DNA of 5,860 nt, taken from an uncultured Duncaniella sp. GTDB taxonomy: Bacteria > Bacteroidota > Bacteroidia > Bacteroidales > Muribaculaceae. Under the pieces are notes generated by a model that did not search any database, was not told where the DNA came from, and saw only the letters and a list, made by a program, of their open reading frames with translations. The translations under genes were made by a program, and so were the position numbers. The first letter of the stretch is position 1. Each line of letters opens with the position of its first letter. Shown here piece by piece: positions 1 through 5,647 of the stretch. Location of the stretch: positions 1-5,860 of the forward strand of contig CAJUKP010000054.1 in the NCBI GenBank assembly GCA_910587165.1. Reading direction: 5' to 3'.

Positions 1-20
1 GTAGATAACCGCCCCCTCCA

Positions 21-58
21 CAGCCGGACTTTCAACCTCGAAAGCCCGGCTGTTTTTT
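21..58 (+). terminator. Intrinsic terminator of the upstream unit
   Basis: Two 13-nt arms (21-33 and 40-52) pair around a 6-nt loop (34-39) with a single A-C mismatch, and a run of six T follows at 53-58. The opposite strand has no T-run, so it should act on + strand transcription only. Stop codons occur at 2-4 (TAG) and 6-8 (TAA) in two frames, so an upstream + strand gene may end here or just outside the window. The first 20 bases are too short to identify what is being terminated. Confidence 0.85.
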
Positions 59-98
59 GTATATACCTATGTAAGAAGAGAACCGGTGGAAGATTGCT

Positions 99-129
99 TT
101 TGTTATTTCTAATAAATTCTCTAACTTTG
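99..129 (+). promoter_or_regulatory. Bacteroides-type promoter for the cyclophilin-ilvA-SPOR group
   Basis: TTTG at 99-102 (the -33 element) is followed after 19 nt by TAACTTTG at 122-129, an exact match to the Bacteroidota -7 consensus TAnnTTTG. Transcription should start a few bases downstream, near 134-137, which gives a leader of roughly 30 nt to the ATG at 165. It lies downstream of the terminator at 21-58 and therefore begins a new transcription unit. Confidence 0.8.
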
Positions 130-164
130 CGTCTGTATTGACTCTCCTCAAATTGAATCGGACA

Positions 165-1025
165 ATGATTTCCATTAAAAACACAATATTGACATTGCTG
201 GTTTTACTTGCCTCGGCGGCAGGTGCGCAGACTATGCAAACAGATAAAAAGATTATGTCGGAACAGATTAAGAACGAAGGTGACGTTAAAGTGCTCCTTC
301 ACACCTCCATGGGTGACATCACTCTCTTGCTCTACGGTGACACTCCGCGCCACACTGCCAATTTTGTAAAGCGCGTGAAGGCCGGCGATTATGATGGAGT
401 GCTATTCCATCGTGTGATCAATGATTTCATGATCCAGACCGGTGATCCCACAAGTAAGAATGCCCCCAAGGGTAAGATGCTTGGTGCCGGTGATTCTGGC
501 GAGCAGATCGAGGCTGAGTTCCTTTTCCCGAAATACTATCATCACCGTGGCGCCATCGCGGCTGCCCGTCAGGGCGATAATGTGAATCCTGAGCGTAAGT
601 CATCGGGATCACAGTTCTATATTGTCACTGGCCGCAAGTTCTCTCCCGCACAGATGGATCAGATGGAACATAAGGCTCAGATGCAGCATAAACAGGAAGT
701 GTTCGACAGTCTGTGTAAGGAAAACCGTGATTCCATCATGTCACTGCGCCGCAACCGTGATCAGGCCGGACTTCAGGCTCTGCAGGAAAAGCTTGTCAAG
801 CAGACAGAGGAGCTTACAGCGGCTGATTCGGTGATATACACTCCCGAGATGCGCGATGCATACGTGAATCTCGGAGGAGCTCCCCATCTTGACGGCCAGT
901 ATACCGTTTATGGAAAGGTCCTCGAGGGTATGGATGTGGTAGACAAGATTGAAAAGGCGGAGACAGACGCACATGACCGTCCCGTTGATGATATTAAGAT
1001 CATTTCAGCAAAAGTGATTGAATGA
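165..1025 (+). CDS. Secreted cyclophilin-type peptidyl-prolyl cis-trans isomerase with internal insert
   Basis: This 286-aa protein should catalyse cis-trans isomerisation of Xaa-Pro bonds in the periplasm. Residues 1-21 look like a Sec signal peptide: a hydrophobic stretch ending in AGA before Gln22, a plausible signal peptidase I site. The cyclophilin fold starts near residue 41. The active-site motif FHRVINDFMIQTGDP spans 81-95, with Arg83, Phe88, Met89 and Gln91 matching CypA Arg55, Phe60, Met61 and Gln63. GSQFYIVTG follows at 148-156 and LDGQYTVYGKV at 242-252. Those two blocks are nearly adjacent in ordinary cyclophilins, but here about 80 charged residues (roughly 157-237, probably helical or coiled coil) separate them, which explains the unusual length. 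I chose ATG 165 over the in-frame TTG at 138 because 138 coincides with the predicted transcription start and would put nine extra residues before the signal peptide. There is no Shine-Dalgarno sequence, as is usual in Bacteroidota. The stop overlaps the ilvA start. Confidence 0.92.
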   Translation: MISIKNTILTLLVLLASAAGAQTMQTDKKIMSEQIKNEGDVKVLLHTSMGDITLLLYGDTPRHTANFVKRVKAGDYDGVLFHRVINDFMIQTGDPTSKNAPKGKMLGAGDSGEQIEAEFLFPKYYHHRGAIAAARQGDNVNPERKSSGSQFYIVTGRKFSPAQMDQMEHKAQMQHKQEVFDSLCKENRDSIMSLRRNRDQAGLQALQEKLVKQTEELTAADSVIYTPEMRDAYVNLGGAPHLDGQYTVYGKVLEGMDVVDKIEKAETDAHDRPVDDIKIISAKVIE

Positions 1026-2233
1026 TGGAAGAGGAGAAACTTGAAATAGCCGAAATCTACCGCGCTGCCCGTGTGCTTCGCGATGTCGCACGTCATCCCA
1101 GACTCATCGGTCCGACCAAGCTCAATCCGGACTCGGAGATATATCTCAAACCTGAGAATCTTCAGCATACAGGAGCTTTCAAGCTCCGTGGGGCCTATTA
1201 TAAGATATCACAGCTCACACCCGAGGAGCGGGAGAAGGGAGTGATAGCCTGTTCGGCCGGTAACCACGCCCAGGGTGTGGCTCTTGCCGCCACAGCCAAT
1301 GGCATCAAGTCGCTGATCTGTCTTCCTGCCGGAGCCCCTATTTCCAAGATCGAGGCCACAAAACGTCTCGGTGCCGAAGTGTGTCTTGTGCCGGGCGTCT
1401 ATGACGATGCCTACGAGAAGGCCATCGAACTTCAGAAGGAACATGGATATACATTTATCCATCCGTTTGACGATCCTAAAGTGATAGCCGGACAGGGGAC
1501 TATAGCCCTTGAGATTCTTGAAGAGATGCCTGATGTCGAGGCGGTCATTGTCCCCATCGGTGGCGGCGGCCTCATAGCCGGAATCGCATTCGCGCTCAAG
1601 CAGCTCAAACCGGATGTCAAGGTTTATGGCGTTCAGGCCGGTGGAGCCCCTTCGATGTTCCTCTCGATCAAGGAGGGCAAACGGGAGCATCTTTCAACTG
1701 TATCTACTATTGCCGACGGTATTGCGGTGAAAGAGCCTGGTGTCAACACTTTTGATTTCTGTTCGAAATATGTGGATGAGATCGTGACCGTCAGCGAGGA
1801 CGAGATCGCTGCTGCCATTCTGGCTCTTATAGAGCAGCAGAAGCTCGTGGCCGAGGGAGCAGGTGCGGTGTCGGTGGCTGCTGCCATGTTCAACAAGGTA
1901 CCTGTCGCCGGCAAGAAGACCGTATGCGTTGTGTCCGGAGGAAATATAGATGTCACGATACTCAACCGTGTGATCACCCGCGGTCTGGTGAAGAGCGGGC
2001 GCAACTGCACCCTAAAACTCGATGTAGGCGACAAGCCCGGCCAGCTTTCCGAGATCTGCAGCATACTCGGAGCTAACGGAGCCAATATCATATCGGTGAC
2101 ACATGAGCGTAACTCGGATGCAACGTCAATCAACGGATGCATTCTCCGTATCGAGGTCGAGACCCGCAATAACGAGCATATCCTTCAGCTGAAGAAGGCC
2201 CTCGGAGATGCCGGACATCATCTCGTGCAGTAA
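1022..2233 (+). CDS. ilvA: Threonine ammonia-lyase (threonine dehydratase) with ACT domain
   Basis: This 403-aa PLP enzyme deaminates L-threonine to 2-oxobutanoate, the first committed step of isoleucine synthesis. The catalytic fold-type II domain covers about residues 8-320. Lys54 in TGAFKLRGAY is the PLP Schiff-base lysine, SAGNHAQG at 78-85 is the substrate loop, GGGGL at 180-184 is the phosphate-binding loop, and Ser305 in VVSGGNID is the residue expected to contact the pyridine nitrogen. A single ACT domain occupies about 330-403 (KLDVGDKPGQLSEI onward), suggesting allosteric control by an amino acid, although the ligand cannot be read from sequence. The length fits the medium form with one ACT domain, rather than the 510-aa E. 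coli IlvA type or the roughly 330-aa catabolic TdcB type. ATG 1022 overlaps the cyclophilin stop in an ATGA, implying translational coupling; a second ATG follows immediately at 1025. A catabolic or serine-deaminating role is possible but less likely. Confidence 0.94.
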   Translation: MMEEEKLEIAEIYRAARVLRDVARHPRLIGPTKLNPDSEIYLKPENLQHTGAFKLRGAYYKISQLTPEEREKGVIACSAGNHAQGVALAATANGIKSLICLPAGAPISKIEATKRLGAEVCLVPGVYDDAYEKAIELQKEHGYTFIHPFDDPKVIAGQGTIALEILEEMPDVEAVIVPIGGGGLIAGIAFALKQLKPDVKVYGVQAGGAPSMFLSIKEGKREHLSTVSTIADGIAVKEPGVNTFDFCSKYVDEIVTVSEDEIAAAILALIEQQKLVAEGAGAVSVAAAMFNKVPVAGKKTVCVVSGGNIDVTILNRVITRGLVKSGRNCTLKLDVGDKPGQLSEICSILGANGANIISVTHERNSDATSINGCILRIEVETRNNEHILQLKKALGDAGHHLVQ

Positions 2234-2261
2234 CCATAAACACCCAATTCTCTCTCAAAAC

Positions 2262-2792
2262 ATGAACAGACTCAGGTTTTTACCTATCATGCTTGCCGGT
2301 CTCGCCGGTGGTCTCGCGCTCCTCACGGGGTGCAAGACCACCGAGGCCAACTATCGTCAGGCCTATGAGGCAGCCGTGGCCCACCGCGATGAGTCGACCG
2401 GACTCGACTCCACCATCTATTCGCGTATACGCAACAGCGCAACGACATCATCGCTTGTTGTCGATGGAGATTCACTTCCGATGCGCACCGAATATATCGG
2501 TGTGACCAAGGAGGGTGGGATCGAACGTTCGGATCTGAAACGCTATAATGTGGTGGTAGGGCAGTTCAAGCAGATATTCAATGCCCGCCAGATGCGGGAA
2601 CGCCTCCTGAACTCGGGATATGAGGGAGCATTCATAGTCCATACACGCGAGCCGCTTTACTACGTGGTCACAGCGACATCCGACAATCCCGCCGACATCC
2701 TTGCCGCATGGCGAAAGGTGGCAGGCGACCGGAGCATAGTGTTACGGGAGCCTCTTCCGTTCGTGCTCCGTCCGGCACATCTCGCGCGTTAA
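2262..2792 (+). CDS. SPOR-domain lipoprotein
   Basis: This is a 176-aa envelope protein of unknown specific role. Residues 1-23 form a lipoprotein signal peptide: Arg3 and Arg5, a hydrophobic run at 6-21, and lipobox LTGC with Cys24 as the lipidated residue. A linker of about 65 residues contains YRQAYEAA at 31-38. A SPOR-like domain spans about 93-163: it begins KRYNVVVGQFK, continues through NARQMRERLLNSGYEGAFIV, and ends with a YYVVTAT strand. SPOR domains bind glycan strands stripped of stem peptides, usually at division sites, so a cell-wall role is inferred. I chose ATG 2262 over the in-frame ATG at 2208 because it puts the lipobox at the right distance and removes overlap with ilvA. 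It lies 28 nt after ilvA on the same strand and is probably co-transcribed with it. No terminator follows; the next promoter starts 5 nt after the stop. Confidence 0.86.
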   Translation: MNRLRFLPIMLAGLAGGLALLTGCKTTEANYRQAYEAAVAHRDESTGLDSTIYSRIRNSATTSSLVVDGDSLPMRTEYIGVTKEGGIERSDLKRYNVVVGQFKQIFNARQMRERLLNSGYEGAFIVHTREPLYYVVTATSDNPADILAAWRKVAGDRSIVLREPLPFVLRPAHLAR

Positions 2793-2796
2793 AAGA

Positions 2797-2828
2797 TTTG
2801 TTACTTCCTTGAAAAATCATTAACTTTG
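2797..2828 (+). promoter_or_regulatory. Bacteroides-type promoter for the rseC-rnfBC group
   Basis: TTTG at 2797-2800 and TAACTTTG at 2821-2828 are separated by 20 nt and match the Bacteroidota -33/-7 consensus. The predicted transcription start near 2833-2836 lies only about 8-11 nt before the ATG at 2844, so the mRNA would be nearly leaderless. Sequence resembles the first promoter beyond the core elements (TTTGTTA and TAACTTTGCG in both). No terminator separates it from the upstream lipoprotein gene, so some read-through is likely. Confidence 0.8.
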
Positions 2829-2843
2829 CGGTGATATTTTACC

Positions 2844-3269
2844 ATGAAGAAAGAAGACGTCACCCATATAGGAGTAATCACTCGGATTTCGGCTGATATG
2901 TTGACAATCCGCACCGACGAGGAATGCCGGTGTGACGGATGCGCCGTGGCCGTTCTCTGCAACAAGGACTCCGCCGACGGGCACGAGGATCTTTCAGTCA
3001 ATGTCGACCATGCCGCACGATTCTCTGTGGGCGACAGGGTGGAGGTGACAGCCTCTTCCTCGTCCACACTGCTCGCCACATGGTGGGCTCTGATTCTGCC
3101 GACCGCGATTTTTGTAGGAGTGATTCTTGGCGTGAGATTCGGTTGGCCACAGAGCGGAGGCTGGTCCATTCTGGCCGGATTCGCCGCCTTGGTGATCTAC
3201 GATCTGTTCCTCTATCTCTTCAGGATCCGCATAGCGCAGAAAGTGAGATGGAAGGTCAGGAAAGTCTGA
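2844..3269 (+). CDS. rseC: RseC/MucC-like membrane protein (SoxR-reducing system component)
   Basis: This 141-aa protein has the RseC/MucC family layout. An N-terminal cytoplasmic domain of about 70 residues carries a cysteine cluster (Cys28, Cys30, Cys33, Cys39, in ECRCDGCAVAVLC), followed by a VGDRVEV strand at 62-68. Two membrane helices lie at about 75-97 and 107-126, with a short loop between them and a basic C-terminal tail. In E. coli, RseC works with the RsxABCDGE complex to keep SoxR reduced, and in Pseudomonas and E. coli it is also linked to sigma-E control. In Bacteroidota, homologues sit directly upstream of rnfB, as here (72-nt gap), so a role as an accessory or redox partner of Rnf is the best inference. 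Whether this organism has SoxR cannot be seen. The cysteines could hold an Fe-S cluster or a disulfide. The gene name rests on family pattern and context. Confidence 0.85.
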   Translation: MKKEDVTHIGVITRISADMLTIRTDEECRCDGCAVAVLCNKDSADGHEDLSVNVDHAARFSVGDRVEVTASSSSTLLATWWALILPTAIFVGVILGVRFGWPQSGGWSILAGFAALVIYDLFLYLFRIRIAQKVRWKVRKV

Positions 3270-3341
3270 ATCTGTCCATCCCATTCCTTTCGAAATAACC
3301 ATTCTTGACTATAGGCAAATCATTATTCTCACATTAATACC

Positions 3342-4184
3342 ATGAATGTAATCTTATTATCCATCATCGTCCTGGGGACAATCGGAATTGTTGGTGCCGC
3401 AGTGCTCTTTCTTGTGGCCCGCCGTTTCCATGTTCAGGAGGATCCCCGTATTGACGAGGTAGAGGCTCTGCTTCCCGGAGCCAACTGTGGCGGATGTGGC
3501 CGCAGCGGTTGCCGCGACTTTGCAGCTGCCTGCGTGAAGGCTGACTCACTCGAGAGCCTTAACTGTCCGTCGTCAGGAGCGGAAATCATGAAGAAAATCG
3601 GCGATATAGTCGGCCTGACCCCTGCTGTCACCAAACCAAAGATAGCAGTGATAAAGTGTAACGGCACTTGCGACCTTCGTCCGTCGCTGGCCCGTTTCGA
3701 GGGTGGTCCCTCATGTTCAGTCATGGCATCTCTCGGCACAGGAGAGTCCCCCTGTCCCAACGGATGTCTCGGTTGTGGCGATTGTGTGGAGGCCTGTCCT
3801 TACGGCGCGATGAAGATGAACCTCGAGACCGGTCTTCCTGAGGTGATCGAGGATAAGTGTGTGGGCTGTGGCGTATGTGTCAAGTCTTGTCCACGCTCCA
3901 TCATCGAGCTGCGCTATAAAGGTCCGCGTGGAATGAGAGTCTATGTGGCTTGCTCTAACCGCGAGAAAGGCGCACAGGCCATGAAGGAATGTAAGGTTGC
4001 CTGCATCGGCTGCTCGAAGTGTGTCAAGGTCTGCACTCATGATGCCATCACAGTATCGGGCAATCTGTCATATATTGATTTCGAGAAGTGCAAGCTCTGC
4101 CGCAAGTGTGTCGATGTATGTCCCACTCATGCCATCCATGCTGTGAACTTCCCCGTCAAGAAGGCCGAGGCCGTCAGCGAATAA
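3342..4184 (+). CDS. rnfB: Rnf electron-transport complex subunit B (multi-cluster ferredoxin subunit)
   Basis: This 280-aa subunit receives electrons from or donates them to ferredoxin in the Rnf (ferredoxin:NAD+ oxidoreductase, ion-translocating) complex. An N-terminal membrane anchor spans about 3-26. The RnfB-type 4Fe-4S domain follows: LLPGANCGGCGRSGC with Cys49, Cys52, Cys57 and Cys75. A middle domain carries Cys106, Cys110, Cys125 and Cys138. Four ferredoxin CxxCxxCxxxC motifs then run at 142-152, 173-183, 221-231 and 250-260, for 27 cysteines in all. Five 4Fe-4S clusters are therefore directly supported, and the extra cysteines could hold another. This resembles the long clostridial/Bacteroides RnfB rather than the shorter E. 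coli RsxB with two ferredoxin motifs. ATG 3342 puts the anchor at the very N-terminus. It lies between rseC (72-nt gap) and rnfC (40-nt gap) in one transcription unit, with no Shine-Dalgarno sequence. Confidence 0.95.
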   Translation: MNVILLSIIVLGTIGIVGAAVLFLVARRFHVQEDPRIDEVEALLPGANCGGCGRSGCRDFAAACVKADSLESLNCPSSGAEIMKKIGDIVGLTPAVTKPKIAVIKCNGTCDLRPSLARFEGGPSCSVMASLGTGESPCPNGCLGCGDCVEACPYGAMKMNLETGLPEVIEDKCVGCGVCVKSCPRSIIELRYKGPRGMRVYVACSNREKGAQAMKECKVACIGCSKCVKVCTHDAITVSGNLSYIDFEKCKLCRKCVDVCPTHAIHAVNFPVKKAEAVSE

Positions 4185-4224
4185 TCCCATCCCTCTCTCA
4201 ATCTCCAGATACCAAAAGCAATCC

Positions 4225-5571
4225 ATGAAACTTCATACATTTAAAATAGGCGGTGTTCATCCCGCTGAAAACAAGGTAGCCGCCGGCAAACCGATTGTAA
4301 CCCTTCCTCTCCCTGCCGAGGTGGTGCTCCCTGTGGCACAGCATATAGGAGCCCCGGCAAAGCCGGTTGTAAAGAAAGGGGATAAGGTGAAGCGTGGCGA
4401 CCGTGTGGCCGAGGCCGGAGGATTCGTTTCGGCCCATATCCACACCCCCATTTCAGGTACGGTGGTCAAGATCGACGTGGCCCGTACTCCTCAGGGAATG
4501 CCTGTCGAGGCTATATTTATCAAAAGTGACGAGGCCGACCGTGAGGCTGATGCAGCGGCAATCGCCGGACTGACACCGGCCCGCAGCGATGCCGAGGTGA
4601 AGGCCCTCGATGGCAAAGCCATTATCGACCTCATCAAAGAGGCCGGTATCGTCGGTCTCGGCGGAGCCACATTTCCCACCCATGTCAAGCTCATGCCTCC
4701 TCCCGGATCGAAAGCAGAGGTAGTCATTATCAATGCTGTGGAGTGTGAGCCATGCCTTTCATGCGACGATATGCTCATGCGTGAGAACGCCCCTGAGATT
4801 GTCAAGGGTGTAGGTCTGCTCATGAAGGCAGCCGGTGTCGGAAAAGGTGTCATCGCCATTGAGAACAACAAGCCCGAGGCCATCGCCATCATGACTGACG
4901 CTGTTGCGTCTTCTGGCATTTCAGGTCTTGAGGTGATGCCTATGAAGGTGAAATATCCGCAGGGCGGTGAGAAGCAGCTCATAGAAGCTGTGACAGGCCG
5001 TGAGGTTCCTTCTGGCGGACTTCCGATAGCCACAGGAGCAATTGTCCAGAATGTGGCTACAGCCTATGCCGTGTATCGTGCCGTATATTTCAACGAGCCT
5101 ATTCTCGACCGTGTGCTCACTATCCATACCGGCGACGACGGAAAGAACCTCCGTGTGGCTCTCGGAACCATACTGGCTGACATTGTAGATACCGACGACT
5201 ACGAGAAGATAATACTCGGCGGACCTATGATGGGACGTACAGCATCCACTCTCCAGACCCCCATGATCAAAGGCACATCGGGCATTCTGCTTGACAAGCG
5301 TTATGCACACAGACGTGAGATGGAGCCCTGCATCCGTTGCGGAGCCTGTGTCACAGCCTGTCCGATGGGACTTGAGCCATATCTCATCAGCACACTCTCC
5401 CGTCTCAAGGAGTATGACGAGGCTGAGAATGAGAAGATCGCCAACTGTATAGAATGCGGTTCATGTAATTACGCCTGTCCGGCCTCCCGCCCCATACTTG
5501 ACTTTATCCGTGTGGGTAAAGGCAAAGTGATGGCTGCCATACGTGCCCGTGCGGCAGCAGCAAAGAGCTGA
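4225..5571 (+). CDS. rnfC: Rnf electron-transport complex subunit C (NADH/FMN-binding)
   Basis: This 448-aa peripheral subunit is the NAD(H)-reacting part of the Rnf complex. The N-terminus FKIGGVHPAENK (6-17) is typical of RnfC, and residues about 30-100 form a barrel-sandwich region similar to biotinyl/lipoyl folds (KKGDKVKRGDRVAEA, then HTPISGTV at 73-80). The FMN/NADH-binding Rossmann-like core, related to complex I subunit NuoF, starts near 140 with GLGGATFP at 144-151 and includes NAVECEPC; a SLBB-like region follows. Two 4Fe-4S motifs end the core: Cys369, 372, 375, 379 and Cys408, 411, 414, 418, each followed by Pro. The short Ala-rich tail lacks the long repeat extension of E. coli RsxC, so the length fits anaerobic Rnf types. 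No rnfD follows; a strong hairpin starts 15 nt after the stop codon. There is no Shine-Dalgarno sequence before ATG 4225. Confidence 0.95.
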   Translation: MKLHTFKIGGVHPAENKVAAGKPIVTLPLPAEVVLPVAQHIGAPAKPVVKKGDKVKRGDRVAEAGGFVSAHIHTPISGTVVKIDVARTPQGMPVEAIFIKSDEADREADAAAIAGLTPARSDAEVKALDGKAIIDLIKEAGIVGLGGATFPTHVKLMPPPGSKAEVVIINAVECEPCLSCDDMLMRENAPEIVKGVGLLMKAAGVGKGVIAIENNKPEAIAIMTDAVASSGISGLEVMPMKVKYPQGGEKQLIEAVTGREVPSGGLPIATGAIVQNVATAYAVYRAVYFNEPILDRVLTIHTGDDGKNLRVALGTILADIVDTDDYEKIILGGPMMGRTASTLQTPMIKGTSGILLDKRYAHRREMEPCIRCGACVTACPMGLEPYLISTLSRLKEYDEAENEKIANCIECGSCNYACPASRPILDFIRVGKGKVMAAIRARAAAAKS

Positions 5572-5585
5572 CACAATATAACTGT

Positions 5586-5647
5586 ACACGAAAAAATAAG
5601 GAAAGAGAGATGAGTGGTTTCATCTCTCTTTCCTTATTTTTTCGTGT
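5586..5647. terminator. Perfect 28-bp hairpin, probable bidirectional terminator after rnfC
   Basis: Arms 5586-5613 and 5620-5647 are exact reverse complements, with a 6-nt loop GTGGTT at 5614-5619. A run of six A lies in the left arm (5591-5596) and six T in the right arm (5637-5642), so either strand would produce a stem followed by a U-tract. Its position 15 nt past the rnfC stop fits an end-of-operon terminator. An mRNA 3'-end stabiliser is an alternative reading of the same structure. Confidence 0.85.

Noticed and set aside
1..20. Possible 3' end of a tRNA or other RNA (sequence ends in CTCCA)
   Set aside because: No T-arm (GTTCGA-type) sequence is visible upstream, and 20 bases are not enough to support an RNA gene.
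138..164. Longer cyclophilin start at TTG 138
   Set aside because: It falls at the predicted transcription start of the 99-129 promoter and adds residues before an already complete signal peptide; ATG 165 is better.
1633..2169. 178-codon open frame on the minus strand inside ilvA
   Set aside because: It is antisense to a clearly conserved enzyme, shows no recognisable domain and has no promoter; a codon-bias shadow.
2208..2261. Longer SPOR-lipoprotein start at ATG 2208
   Set aside because: It overlaps the end of ilvA and would place the lipobox cysteine about 42 residues in; ATG 2262 gives a normal lipoprotein signal.
2939..3298. 119-codon + strand frame overlapping rseC
   Set aside because: It is Arg- and Ser-rich with no domain, whereas the rseC frame has the family cysteines and two membrane helices.
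3270..3341. Separate promoter between rseC and rnfB
   Set aside because: The 72-nt gap has no TAnnTTTG with a correctly spaced TTTG and no terminator, so co-transcription is simpler.
4491..5033. 180-codon open frame on the minus strand inside rnfC
   Set aside because: It is antisense to a conserved gene, with a low-complexity Ser/Ala/Met/Pro composition typical of a shadow frame.
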